Shown here one piece after another: positions 43,729 to 54,185 of a DNA stretch of 64,000 nucleotides. A program made the translations under genes and the position numbers. This DNA comes from Massospora cicadina (Eukaryota > Entomophthoromycota > Entomophthoromycetes > Entomophthorales > Entomophthoraceae): contig JAKSZP010015920.1 in assembly GCA_022478985.1 (NCBI GenBank), forward strand, positions 98,571 through 162,570. The letters run 5' to 3'. Under the pieces are notes generated by a model, which worked only from the letters and a program-made list of their open reading frames with translations, made no database searches and was not told where the DNA came from. Within the stretch, counting starts at the first letter, position 1, and every line of letters starts with the position of its first letter.

Positions 43729-44075
43729 TCAGTGGATTCTAGGGACGGTATCTCTTTCTATGCTGCAGATGAGGTCTTGATCAAGCCTGGTGAACAACGT
43801 GTGGTTGGCACAAAAATCACGCTTTAAATCCCACACCACTTTTTGTTGCACCTCGTAAGTATTGAGGGCATTAGTCCCTTGGATCCTCGAGTATTGCCTG
43901 GCATGCTTGACCCAGCTTACCAGAGGCCAATTACTCTGCTGTTGGGGAACCTCACCTCAAAGGACATAGTTGTAAAAAAGCACCAGGAGATTGGCATAGG
44001 CTTTCTAGTCCCTGTGGAGGAAATTGAAAAATTCACTCCATTGGCTCTGTGTTGGATATGGGCCTGCCAACGGAT
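43729..44075 (+). pseudogene. dUTPase-like domain of element C, one stop in frame
   Basis: A single frame runs from DSRDGISFYAADEVLIKPGE through QRVVGTKITL, one TAA, then IPHHFLLHLVSIEGISPL, LPGMLDPAYQRPITLLLGNL, TSKDIVVKKHQEIG and FLVPVEEIEKFTPL. It fits the dUTPase fold: motif 1 (DGISFYAA for GxDLxA), the I..P(G)xxxxVxTxIxxxIP strand, motif 3 with Asp and Tyr (LDPAY) and the following N-L and V-K-K strands. Motif 2 (PRSS/G) and motif 4 are altered, and the Gly-rich motif 5 is not visible. dUTPases hydrolyse dUTP and limit uracil in new cDNA. The position between protease and RT is fixed in H, E, F and N too. Confidence 0.75.
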
Positions 44076-44149
44076 AACTTGGTATGTACCTTACCCAAAG
44101 TCCATATCTCAGATGAGCTGAACCCAGATGAGCTGTAAAAAGTTATACT

Positions 44150-45050
44150 CTCCTAGATGACTATAGCAACATATTCTCCTAATCTGATAATGACTATGAC
44201 CACATGAATGGCTGGTGCCACTCCATCGATGTGGGTGATGCCAATCTCATTAGGTCCAAACCTTATCACAAGTCAAAAGTGGAAGAACACCAGATGAGGA
44301 TGGAACTCAAGCAGTTACTAGACTCAGGGTTACTATTTCCTTCACAAAGCCCTTGGTTTCCCCCCTCTTGCTAATTGAAAAGAAAAAGGGTGGTCATCAG
44401 ATAGTCATGGACTACCGCAAGTTAAATAACCTCACAAAGAAATATAGCTATCCTATCCCGCGCATTGATGACGCCCTGGCCCAACTCTCTGACTCTAACT
44501 TCTTATCCGCCATGGACTTGGCCAGTGGCTATTGGTAAATGGACCTTTCTCCTCAGGATCAGGAGAAATGCGCTCTTATTTGTAGTGAGGGTCTCTTCCA
44601 ATCCACACGATTACCCCAAGGGTTGTGCAATGCACCTGCATCTTTCCAGCATGCGATGGATCATATTTTTGCAGGACCTAAAATTGACTCGTATCATCGT
44701 CTGTCTTGATGACATCACGTTGCTCTCAAAAACATCCAACAAACATCTTTATCACTTGAAGGAGGTGTTTCAACAGTTATGTAAGTCTAATATTAAGTTG
44801 AATTACTCAAAGTGTACCTTTTTTAGTACTAGATGGTTTCTCAAAGTGTACCTTCTTCCAAAGGAAATCGGATTTAATTGGCCACTCTATTCCCAAGAAG
44901 GAATTCAACCCATACAAAACAAGGTTAAAGCGATATTTAAAAATGCCTCCCCTAAAAATCTACAGAAAATTCAGGTAATTCTAGGGATTATGGGGGTATT
45001 ACCATCAGTTCGTCCCTATATTAGCCCAACTTACTGAGCCCCTTGTCCAT
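44150..45050 (+). pseudogene. pol: Reverse transcriptase of element C
   Basis: 44353-44538 encodes MVSPLLLIEKKKGGHQIVMD then YRKLNNLTKKYSYPIPRIDD and FLSAMDLASGYW, followed by a stop. The catalytic box is CLDD (44702-44713) in VCLDDITLLSKT. 44750-44815 gives the thumb LKEVFQQLCKSNIKLNYSKC. At 44821-44854 a 19-bp micro-retroposon plus its target duplication adds 34 bases and breaks frame. The rest follows to about 45040. Confidence 0.9.
44821..44839 (-). mobile_element. Micro-retroposon copy 3 (19 bp) with 15-bp target duplication
   Basis: On the minus strand it reads AAACCATCTAGTACTAAAA. CTCAAAGTGTACCTT lies on both sides at 44806-44820 and 44840-44854, a perfect repeat. It interrupts the RT of C. 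Confidence 0.75.
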
Positions 45051-45054
45051 CTAT

Positions 45055-45595
45055 TTACCAAGGATACCCTTTTAATTGGGATGCTGAACAAAAGAGCGCT
45101 TTTTGAGATGCTTTAGCAACAGATACAAAAACGTCCTATCCTACGGTTTTCAGATTATAATAAACCATTTTCTTGTTTACTGACGCCTCAGACTACGCCA
45201 TTGGGTCCATCCTAGACCAATTGGATGAAAACGGTGTAGATCATCCTGTATCCTATTTTAGTAAGATGCTTTAAAAGAAGTACGCAACTACAGCGTTACA
45301 GAGAAGGAGTGCATTGCCGTTTTATTATCTGTAAAGTACAACCATCCTTTCCTATATGTGACCACTTTCACTGTATTTAATGACCACAATTTGTTGAAGT
45401 GGTTACAGAATATAAAGGATCCTACTGGCCAGTTAGCTCGCTGGGCTCTAAAATACCAGCATTATGACATGAATATTGAACAACGTGCTAGGACCCATCA
45501 CATGAATGTTAATAGGTTGACTCAGCTGTCAGTTCTTCATTTAAATAATAGTTAGGCGGAGAGGTTACATGACCTCTTAATGACCCCAAATGAAT
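45055..45595 (+). pseudogene. pol: RNase H of element C
   Basis: About 45170-45275 encodes FTDASDYAIGSILDQLDENG then VDHPVSYFSKML; 45358-45555 encodes FNDHNLLKWLQNIKDPTGQL and ARWALKYQHYDMNIEQ. Catalytic Asp residues in TDAS and NDH are kept. Stops and frameshifts intervene. N is inserted 40 bases later in the linker to integrase. Confidence 0.85.
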
Positions 45596-45600
45596 GGGAG
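45596..45600 (+). repeat. Target-site duplication of element N, left
   Basis: GGGAG; repeated at 52999-53003 immediately after the N 3' LTR. Confidence 0.9.
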
Positions 45601-46079
45601 TGTCAGGAAGTTGATATGACTGGATGATACGCTAACCATACTGGCAGCTTGGAGGGGGAATCAAGATGAGTCTTGAAATTGATGAAAAGAAGTATAAGAA
45701 TAATAGATGATTGAAATGTCAACTAATTGGCGAGAATGGGGAATTACACCAAAATTTGATATAAATGAGAGTTTTGAATAAAAGGGAAAACAAATAGAAG
45801 ACTACCAAGCTGAGGATGCATCTGGCTTGGGGAATTGAGATATAAAGAGCTACACAGAGGATGATGAGGGACTTATTTCATAAATTAAGTTGTTGCAGAG
45901 AGGTTTTCATATTAAGTAAAATATTAAAGGTCAAAATAAGGGGCGATAGCTCTGTGTAAAGTTTATTAAGTTTTTATTAAGAATTGGTGATCTTCATATC
46001 TTCTGATTTGGTTGCTCAGTGGCTAATACCCTGTGCAAACCAACTTGATGGAATCAAGATTCTACGCCGAGAATTAACA
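45601..46079 (+). repeat. 5' LTR of element N (479 bp)
   Basis: Starts TGTCAGGAAGTTGATATGAC, ends AATTAACA. Aligns with 52469-52998. Confidence 0.9.
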
Positions 46080-46080
46080 G

Positions 46081-46097
46081 TGGTGCTCACTACAGGG
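46081..46097 (+). promoter_or_regulatory. Primer-binding site of element N
   Basis: TGGTGCTCACTACAGGG, one base after the LTR end. Confidence 0.85.
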
Positions 46098-46133
46098 TGC
46101 CATTGTTCAACTGTAGTTCTTTGACGCTGAAAT

Positions 46134-48500
46134 ATGATGATGAGCCCTCATTTGTTATGTCACCATTCTATCGGATTCCATGCACATTATGCAGAAGAAA
46201 CATGGGAGGCACCTAATAATGAACCAATATTATCTACTGTGACAGAACCAGGAAATGATGAATTTATAATCAATCTGCAACTAGAAAGCTGCCCTGAGCT
46301 GAAGGTTGACCAACTAGGAAATCCATGAATGTGATCCCTCAGCAGCTGTGGAATATTATGGAGTGGCTGTTACATGGATATCAATTATATGAAGATGAGG
46401 CGGGGGTATATGCCTTAAGTCTGTTTTATAACAAACGAGACCAAGAAAATCGCTACGCCATGTACATGTCCTATCTGGATATGACTACAACGGGGTTAAC
46501 TCGCCGCCTTGGTACCCATGGAATTGAGGAGTATCTAGTCGCTTATGTGCAACTGTCTATTCACCAGCTACTGCGTGTGTTGGCTTGCCACAATATAGAG
46601 ATTGGAGAAGTGATGCGGTCTTCTTGAGAACAGCAAAACAATACTCGCCTCTTTCTCAACCGCCTTGATTGCTCTTTTTCAGAGGTACAGGGGGCGCTTG
46701 GGCAAATGGAACACTGTGTTGAGAACATCCGCCATTGATTGGACATTTTGGTACCCCAGTTGAATCTTGAGTTATCTCAGGTAATTGATGAACTGTTGGA
46801 TTAGCATGGCCTATCAATGGAATGAATTTGGGATGCCACAACGTTGGGAAACAATACTGAGCGCTTTATTATGGATTTAACCAAAGGGGTGGATGCACTC
46901 AAAGCCATAATTGCTCAGCTTAAGGAAAAATAACACTGGTGGAACAGCAAGTGGCAGATCAAGTCAGTTTCATATCAGCTGAAGTGAATTAACTTCATAT
47001 CAAATGGAGTGGTCAGCAAACGGCTGATAATGCGCTTATCCTTTGGTCAACATCCCCTGAATATATCTAGCTAATCCGTTGGGTTACACAATTGGAAGCC
47101 GTTATCCAGGCTGAGCAGCATCAAGTTTTTTCCTCTTCCGATCCATGAGACATGAGAGTATGCTGAAATGCAAGAATGACTTAATACCCTTTGATGAGCT
47201 ATTGAGGGATTGGTAAAGGAACAAACCACCCTCCTTACCCAAAATAACGGCGCTAATTAAAAAGTGTATAACACTAGATGGCAGCACACCCATATGCAGA
47301 ATACAATTGGAGATGTCCTCTCATGACTACAAGCAGTGGAGCAGCAGTTGCATGAGGAGCAGGAATACCGTTGGGAGTTGCAATATCAATATGTGACACT
47401 GCAACGGGAATTTCAGGATGGATGATGTAGATGTCATTTGGTTAAGGCGGAGCAGTTGATCAATGAGAATTTTGCAGAGTATGCCAGAGTCAGGGGGAAT
47501 GGTGCAGTTAGTGGCAAATTGGGGGAAGAATGCTATGGATCTGCTAATGAATATCCCTTAGGCGCTGAAACATATTCCCCACATGACTCTACTTCCTTTA
47601 AGTTCATTACACCAGATTCGAGCTCAACCAACCAGCTGTATGATAATTCACAAGGGGGTGGTTCCCTTAGTCGCTCCAGAACCAATTCGCCTGATCCTTG
47701 CTGCAGGAGCCTGGAGCAAGGCGAAGCTGTGAGAATTGAAAATTTACCTCCTTTCAGTTGTGACAGTAATTTACACGGTTACTTCAAGTGTTTCAAACTT
47801 TGCCATGGAAGGGGCTTCTGATTGGCAGAAAGCGAAACTGTTACTGTCTGCTCTAGATGTGGAAAGCGGCAATTTAGTTACCTGCTACCTTCCAAACAGC
47901 TCAGCATTCTATAAAGAAATTAAAGCAATTGTTCTCCAGCTGTTCAGGGGTGTGACCAAGATGGCCCAACGGAAAGCTGACTTTCTAACTATACAATTTC
48001 ACCAAAATGGCACCCTGTTAGATCTTTCTGAACGTTTCTCGGTGGAAGCACATGTACTAATCAGAGCTAACATTTTACCTGCTGAGGATGTTATAATAGT
48101 GATGATGGCAGCCATCAAACCATATTGGGAATAATATAACGTTATTTCTCATGTTTTGGATGGAGATGCAGGACTTATTTAAATCATGAATATCTTACGT
48201 TGACTCTCCACCACGATCAGCGCCCCTAATATAGCCCAAAAACCCTCTGCTATCCCCATACCAAACTCTTCATAGTATGGGCTACAGAGACTAAGCTATC
48301 AACCACCGGAACGTATTCATTCATCATAAAGATTGGTGCATCCTTTTTGGCCTAAGTACGATCTGCCAGTTCATTCACGACCTTAGAAGCATACTGTTAA
48401 TTTTTGCACTGGTCCTTCCGCTGCAAGCTATATATGTGAACCTTTCATGAATACTTGCTTCCAGTGCATCCAAAGAGGGCATTATACGCAAACTGCCCTA
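46134..48500 (+). pseudogene. gag: gag of element N, long coiled coil then capsid and knuckle
   Basis: 46325-46627 (100 codons) contains ALSLFYNKRDQENRYAMYMS and VQLSIHQLLRVLACHN, in the same place as the A N-terminal segment. About 46630-47430 is a heavily Gln/Glu/Leu-rich coiled-coil stretch in mixed frames. 47736-48134 holds capsid: SNFAMEGASDWQKAKLLLSA, then YKEIKAIVLQLFRG and LSERFSVEAHVLIRANILPA. Near 48450 CFQCIQRGHYTQ begins a CCHC knuckle whose last Cys is lost by a one-base change. Domain order matches A, showing that the two families share a coiled-coil Gag architecture. Confidence 0.75.
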
Positions 48501-48989
48501 AAAAATGAGTGTATGTGATGCCAATCAAAGAAAATGAGCAGGGAAAAGCTAAGGCGGAGTAGGGATGGGACGCTCTACCTCCGCTATGCTCAATCCACTT
48601 GTCCCTAATGATTCCCAAGCTTCTAATTGGGTAGGATTTGGAACTCAATCGGATGAATTGCTATACCAACAGCTTCCATTGGGTAACCCTGCTTCTTTTT
48701 CCAAAAGTAAAAATTCACCCTCAAGCCCTGAGTTCTGCCAGGACTCGCAGAAGCCATATGCGTGACAGATCTTGGAACAGACCAGCACAAGTAATGCGGA
48801 TCACTCAATGGCTGATGCCTCTTTAGTAGGGGTAAATGTAACTATTTTGGTGGAAAAATTGTAAATGAGTATCCTCAGGTCGGCCAAGGCATTTCCTCCT
48901 TCTTAAGTAACACTAAGCCCTTGGATGTACACATAATAAACACTGATGGTTTCTCTTAATCAGAATGTACTTATTGTGACATTTTCGTT

Positions 48990-49406
48990 CAAAACACAAA
49001 AATCTGAGCTATCATTGACACGGGAGCCCCTGTGAACATGGTCTCTACCCTGTTGGTGCCTAAGCTTCTGCTCAAACTGTATGTGGACCATCATGTAGTA
49101 TACGGAACCACGGGGACACATAGCACGGTGTCTGAAGGAGCATATAGTGCATTGCTCTTGCAATTTGGGTCAGTCTGGGCTTCTGCTCCAGCAGTGATTC
49201 TGCCTAATAACAACTATGACATGCTAATTGGCGCAGCATTTATGAGGAAATTTGGTGTTGTGATAAATATATTGAGGAAAACTCTTGGTATTTTAGGACA
49301 ACAGATTCCTGTTCATTTTACTTCTTGTAAAATCCCAACGAAGCTGTTCTACTCTAGTCAAATCAATCTAGCATACATTGATGGAGTAACTCCTGTTCAT
49401 TATTAA
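48990..49406 (+). pseudogene. Aspartic protease of element N
   Basis: IIDTGAPVNMVSTLLVPKLL at about 49011-49070 has an intact DTGA active site. It is followed by VDHHVVYGTTGTHST, a flap-like region, and PNNNYDMLIGAAFMRKFGVV (about 49200-49260). The frame is open from 49032 (TTG/ATG-like start inside the gene) to 49406, so most of the protease survives as one frame. Confidence 0.85.
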
Positions 49407-49770
49407 CAACTGAATTGATGAACCCGGGTCCTCCCCAACCAGATATATGAGTACAAAGGGATTCCACTTTGGGAAACAAGCAATTTGATCCTACCATCTG
49501 GACATAAGTGCATAGTAGGGACTGGGCTTGAAATTGATGTCCCTATAGGGCTTTATGGAGAAATCATGGATCCTCACCAGCACTCTCAGCTCGAACCACA
49601 TGTGTCTCCAGGGCTACTGCTACCTGGGAATGGAGAATTAGAAGTGCTGCTAGCTAATTTACAGAAAGAGAAAATAACGATCCAGTAGCACCAAGTGGTG
49701 GCTTACTTACATTTGTTCCTATAGAGGAAGTCCGCCGTATTCATGATTTCAGCTCCTGGGAGGATCTCAG
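49407..49770 (+). pseudogene. dUTPase-like domain of element N
   Basis: 49485-49688 encodes MILPSGHKCIVGTGLEIDVP, IGLYGEIMDPHQ, then SPGLLLPGNGELEVLLANLQ and KEKITIQ, then a stop and HQVVAYLHLF. This is the dUTPase pattern I-P-S-G-x-x-x-IVxTGLxIxxPxGLYGxI followed by the motif 3 strand, in which GLLLPGNGEL replaces the catalytic Asp-Tyr segment. One frame, one stop. Likely homologous to the C domain but without its Asp and Tyr. Confidence 0.65.
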
Positions 49771-49929
49771 ACTGCCAACAAGCTATCCACTCAGTGTATT
49801 GACTGTAGTTTCATGGGAAGCACTTACTGGATTATCAGTGGAACAGCAAGAACATGCTATGGACTTATTTGAAAATTATCAAGATAATTTTGCATATGAT
49901 GATCATGATTTGGAGTGCGCTCAAGGGGT

Positions 49930-50770
49930 GGTACATCGGATAGATACAGGGGATCACCCTCCTATATGATAGCGACCTATTATATGCTCTAAAGCAGTGG
50001 AGGAGGTTGTCTCTGATGAGGTGGATAAACTTATTGTGCAGGGGATGCTAGAGCCATCAAACAGTCCGTGGGCATCACTGATGCTTATTGTAAAGAGATA
50101 ATATGGCAAAAATCGAGTGGTTATTGACTATCATAAACTCATTAACATAACAAAGAAGGATTCCTACCCTCTTCCACGGATTGATGATGCGTTAGACCTA
50201 TTTTAGAGGGGCGTGTTACTTCTCTGCCATGGTTCTGATCTTGGGGTACTGGCAGATCAAATTGCCATCAGCGGAATGGGAGAAATGGGCTATCATCACT
50301 TTGAGAGGGTTATTCCAGCAGACTTACATATCACAAGGGTTGTCAATGCCCCAGCTACATTCCAGAATGCCATTGATACAATTCTGTGTGATTTAAAGTT
50401 GTCCTGCGTTTTAGTTTACCTCGATGATATCAATGTGTTTTCGCAGATGTTTATTGAACACCTTGTCCATTTGGAACTAGTGTTTTGACGCCTTGCGGCT
50501 GCTAATATCAAAATTATGCCTCGGAAGTGTCATTTCTTTAAAGAACAATTATAATACCTCAGGTTCGTCGTGGATTCAAGTGGGCTTATATTACAACCAG
50601 CTAAGGTGGAAGCGATAAGCAAGATGACTCGCCCAGGTAGTAAGCGGGACATTCAAGTGTTTCTGGGGATGTTCAGTTACTACCAATGGTTCATTCCCAA
50701 TTTCAGTTGTATTGGGGCCCCACTTTTTTTGTTATAGAAAAAAAATTCTTTTAATTAAATGGAATGATGC
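49930..50770 (+). pseudogene. pol: Reverse transcriptase of element N
   Basis: EEVVSDEVDKLIVQGMLEPS (about 50000-50060), NSPWASLMLIVK, VVIDYHKLINITKKDSYPLP, then 50213-50488 with VNAPATFQNAIDTILCDLKL and SCVLVYLDDINVFSQMFIEH. The YLDD codons are 50417-50428 and intact. The thumb at 50500-50590 includes IKIMPRKCHFFKEQL. Frameshifts lie between the fingers and palm. Confidence 0.9.
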
Positions 50771-51240
50771 CAGAACACTTTCAACATGTTGCGCACCACA
50801 TTAGCAAGTGCACCCATTTTGCAATATCCCAACTTTGACAAACAGTTCATAGTGCAAACGGATGCTTCCTCTCTTTGCTATAGGGGCAGTTACTATCTCA
50901 TAAGGATGACGATGGCGTAGAGCATCCTGTTGCATTTTATAGTCAAAGCTTTAACTGTCACAAACGGAACTACACCATTAATGAGTGAGAGTGTTTAGTG
51001 GTGATCTACGCTTATAAACAGTTTTGGGTATTTCTACATGGGGTAAGATTCCAAGTAGTGATGGACCACGCTTCCTTGTGTTGGCTGCAGAATCTGCATG
51101 AATTGAAAGTGGCAACTCGCACGTTGGGCACTGAAGCTCCAGCTGTACAATTTTGAGACTATACACCATTTGGGAGCAAAACATCAAAATGAAAATTGTC
51201 TTTCTTGGCTGCTAACGGTCGATATAGCAGCAGATTTAGC
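50771..51240 (+). pseudogene. pol: RNase H of element N
   Basis: TDASS-like start near 50860, GVEHPVAFYSQSFN (about 50915-50960), NYTINEECLVVIYAYKQF and VVMDHASLCWLQNLHE (about 51055-51100). The pieces are in several frames. Confidence 0.75.
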
Positions 51241-52440
51241 TGACATAATGTATGAGAAGATGGTGGTGAACAAATACCAGGATGAGCCGCCACATGTGAT
51301 CAAGGTATAAGATAGACTCAGGGCAGATACTTTCCTATGTGGGGGAGAACTATATAAAGCAGATCAGAGACTTGACGTTGAGTTTCCCTAAACCTTTGGC
51401 CAGACCTGCAATTATTATGGATGCTCATCAGGATGTAGGTCATGGAGGATTGCAGAAAACGCTGGAGTTTTTGTGACCCTGATACTACTGGGAGAGCATG
51501 CATTATGACATATTAAAAATGGTTAGTTGTTGCCATCAGTGTAAAACTGAAAAACTGTTCCACAAGAATACCACATACCAGCTGGTTAAACCCCAGTTCG
51601 CCTGGCACACCGTTTCCATTGATGTAGTGGGACCTCTGCCAACTAGCGCCAATTGATCCAAGTATATAATTGTCACCATCGATCATTTGACTCGATGGGT
51701 GGAGGCCAGGGCCATTAATGACTTGGGTGCAGTCACCACCGCCAAGTTTATTATGGAGTGTGTTATGCAGTGGCATGGCTGCCCGCAATTTATTTTAATG
51801 GATAATGAAACCAATTTTACTTCGCACATTCTGCCAAAGTTGAATGAGTTGATGTCGATCTGCAGGGTTTTGACCACCCCATATCATCCAGAATCAAATG
51901 GAATGGTGGAGCGGGTTAACGGAACCCTAGTGAACATACTCATAAATTATTAAGGGATTGACCCTTGGAATGTAGCGCCCTTCTACCTACAGCTGTGTTG
52001 CATATAGTATAAGTGATCAATTACCCACTGGTAAGAGCCTGTTCCAACTGCTGTATGGTCAACATCTGGCTCTGCCTGCCTTGCTTTACTCGTGTGTAGA
52101 GGATACTGGTGGGGTGGACCCCCAGCGATATTTAAAGACTCTTATGGATACATTGATCAAGCTGCAAATGGAATCCTACTCTCCAGTTGCTAAGAAGATT
52201 TGCGAGCATGCAGATGATCAGAAAAGATGAAGTGGAATTCTTCTGTTTGCTGTAGGGGACCATGTTTTATTCTATGATCAGCACGGTTTTGGGAGGAAAA
52301 ACAAGCTCTCCAGCATCTGGGTTGGCCTGTTCAAGATAATTGAGAAGACTGGCATGGATGTCTACACCATTAAAAATCTGCGGGGGGTCATATCATCAAC
52401 CAAGTTCATGCAAAGTTCCTTCAAACATACAAACAGTGAG
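51241..52440 (+). pseudogene. pol: Integrase of element N
   Basis: HHCC: MDAHQDVGHGGLQKTLEFL (51418-51475) and CCHQCKTEK (about 51531). Core: SIDVVGPLPTSAN (about 51617), [10 protein letters not shown] with Asp at 51801, [14 protein letters not shown] with Glu at 51909, exactly 36 codons later, as in DD35E. 51687-51953 is open. C-terminal domain near 52250-52400: VGDHVLFYDQHGFGRKNKLS, then IIEKTGMDVYTIKNLRG. Stops lie between HHCC and core and in the tail. Confidence 0.9.
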
Positions 52441-52445
52441 ATCAC

Positions 52446-52496
52446 ATTGTCCAGTCAAAGGGGGGTAATGTTGGGAAGTTGATATGACTGGACAAT
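52446..52496 (+). promoter_or_regulatory. Purine tract enclosed by a perfect 11-bp inverted repeat, element N
   Basis: ATTGTCCAGTC (52446-52456) and GACTGGACAAT (52486-52496) are exact reverse complements. The loop contains AAAGGGGGGTAA and the LTR start at 52469. Arm 1 lies just after the integrase tail, and arm 2 is inside the LTR. Confidence 0.8.
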
Positions 52497-52998
52497 ATGA
52501 TTAACTTACCGGCGGCTCAGAGGGGGAATTGAGATGAGTCTTGAGTATGACAAAAAGAGGTATACAAATAATAGATGATTGAAATGTTGACCAATTGGCA
52601 AGGATGGGGGAATTACTCCGAGATTCATTATAAATGAGAGTTTCAATTAGAAGGGAAAATGAATAGAAGACTACCAAGATGAGGATGCATTTGTCTTGGG
52701 GAATCGAGATATAAAGAGTTACATGGAGTCCCCCCTTTGTGTTGGGACCATCTAGTACTGAAAAAAAGAGTTACATGGAGGATTGATGGGGTTTCTTTCA
52801 GAAATTAAGTTGTTGCAGAGAGGTCTGCATATTAAGTAAAATAATAAAAGTCAAAATAAGGGGCGATAGCTCTGTGTAAAGCTTATTAAGCTTTAATAAG
52901 AATTGGTGATCTTCATATCATCTGATTTGGTTGCTCAGTGGCTAATACCCTGTGCAAACTGACTTGGCGGAATCAAAACTCTACGCCAAAAATTAACA
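52469..52998 (+). repeat. 3' LTR of element N (530 bp)
   Basis: Pair of 45601-46079. It is 51 bases longer, mainly because of a 52-base micro-retroposon insertion and duplication. Confidence 0.9.
52729..52764 (+). mobile_element. Micro-retroposon copy 4 (36 bp) with 16-bp target duplication
   Basis: It reads TCCCCCCTTTGTGTTGGGAC then CATCTAGTACTGAAAA. AAAGAGTTACATGGAG flanks it at 52713-52728 and 52765-52780. The paired 5' LTR of N lacks it, which proves that it is an insertion later than N. Confidence 0.9.
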
Positions 52999-53003
52999 GG
53001 GAG
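52999..53003 (+). repeat. Target-site duplication of element N, right
   Basis: GGGAG, equal to 45596-45600. Confidence 0.9.
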
Positions 53004-54165
53004 GATGAGGACGATCCCATCCAGAAGATGTTATCCTGGCACTCCCATAACACCAAAGTGTAGAATGGGAGGTTGTATAAGCAGGTGGGGGCAAAATAGT
53101 TGCCTGACCTTTGGCCCTTTGGAACGTGTACCTGCTATCCTAGAAGCTCACTCCACTCTAGGTCATGGAGGGGCAAAGAAAACTTATGAGTGGATTAAGG
53201 ATCTGTTTAATTGGGATGGAATTATGAGATCTATTGCGGATGTCTTGGAAGCCTGTCTTATGTGTAACAAGCAATCTGGTTTCAAGGCTAGATACCAGTA
53301 TCAAAACAACTACCCATCAACAACCGTTCCACACCACCAGTTTGGATGTAGTAGGTCCCCTTCCTCAGACTACTAGTATAAACAGATTTATCCTAGTAGC
53401 TATTGATCACTTCACTAAGTGGGTGGAAGCCGTGGCTCTTCCTTCCTAAACGGCCAAGGTCACAGCTACCTTTTTACATCATAACATTTTCACTTGTCAC
53501 GGCTGTTCCCAAGTACTACTCTGTGATAATAGTAAGAACTCTACCTCCAGAGTAGTCAAAATCCTGGCCACATCCATGGGAGCCCAATAACTTTTCTCAG
53601 CTCCATATAATCCCTCCACAAATGGGACCATGGAAAGAGCAAATGGAACCTTGGTTTCCATACTACAAAAAATGGCTTCCTCTGATCCTCTTCACTGGGA
53701 TCAACACCTACCCAGTGCTCTTATGGCTTACCAGATTAGCTATCAACAGATTTTAAAAATGTCTCCATTCCATGTCTTGTATGGGCGGGAACCAGGAATA
53801 TCTTTTCTCTTAAATTAAAGATGTATTTTCGTCTAGAGTTGAGGAACCTGAGAAAGTCATGAGAAGATTGGCTCAGCGCATCATCCAGCTCCAATCTGAG
53901 GCTATGAATAATTTAGCAAAAACGGTGACTAGAGAAGGGCAGGCTGCCAATGAGCTCCAAACCCCCTACCTAAATTCCAAGTGTCTGACATGGTATTATA
54001 CTACCCTAACTGCATCACTCCTAAATCAGTAAGCTTGGATCAATTTGGGAGGGTCCTTTCTCCATCACCTATAAATGAGGCAAACTCATAAAATCCTTAG
54101 CTACAGGGATCACCATCATTTGGGTACATGGCTGCTTCCTACGGCCTTATTCTCCCCTCAACATT
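53004..54165 (+). pseudogene. pol: Integrase of element C, downstream of N
   Basis: HHCC: AHSTLGHGGAKKTYEWIKDL (about 53149-53210) and EACLMCNKQ (about 53247). 53234-53449 continues with SLDVVGPLPQTTSINRFILV and AIDHFTKWVEAVAL. The second Asp is in LCDNSKNST (53525-53527). The Glu is in NGTMERANGTLVSI (53633-53635), 36 codons later. 53630-53818 is open to YGREPG. The tail near 53900 (NNLAKTVTREGQAANELQTP) is the segment found fused to protease in A. Several frameshifts. Confidence 0.88.
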
Positions 54166-54185
54166 ATTGAGGGGGTGATGTCGGA
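54158..54185 (+). promoter_or_regulatory. Purine tract and partial inverted repeat, element C
   Basis: TCAACAT (54158-54164) against ATGTCGG (54178-54184), one mismatch, around TATTGAGGGGGTG. A decayed version of the element A arrangement. Confidence 0.5.

Larger units (their letters stand above)
45601..52998 (+). mobile_element. Element N: complete gypsy retrotransposon (7398 bp) nested in C
   Basis: 5' LTR 45601-46079, primer site 46081-46097, gag, protease, dUTPase-like domain, RT, RNase H, integrase, purine-tract hairpin, 3' LTR 52469-52998, and perfect GGGAG target duplication. Pol is of the D/E/F family, but the LTRs are distinct in sequence apart from the GATATGACTGGA block near their start. 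Reading frames are broken throughout, so it is old despite being nested. Confidence 0.93.

Noticed and set aside
52729..52764. 5S rRNA origin of the micro-retroposon, because the reverse complement AGTACTAGATGGTCCC looks like the 5S internal control region
   Set aside because: The A-rich end lies on the wrong side for a 5S transcript and the match is only about a dozen loosely aligned bases.
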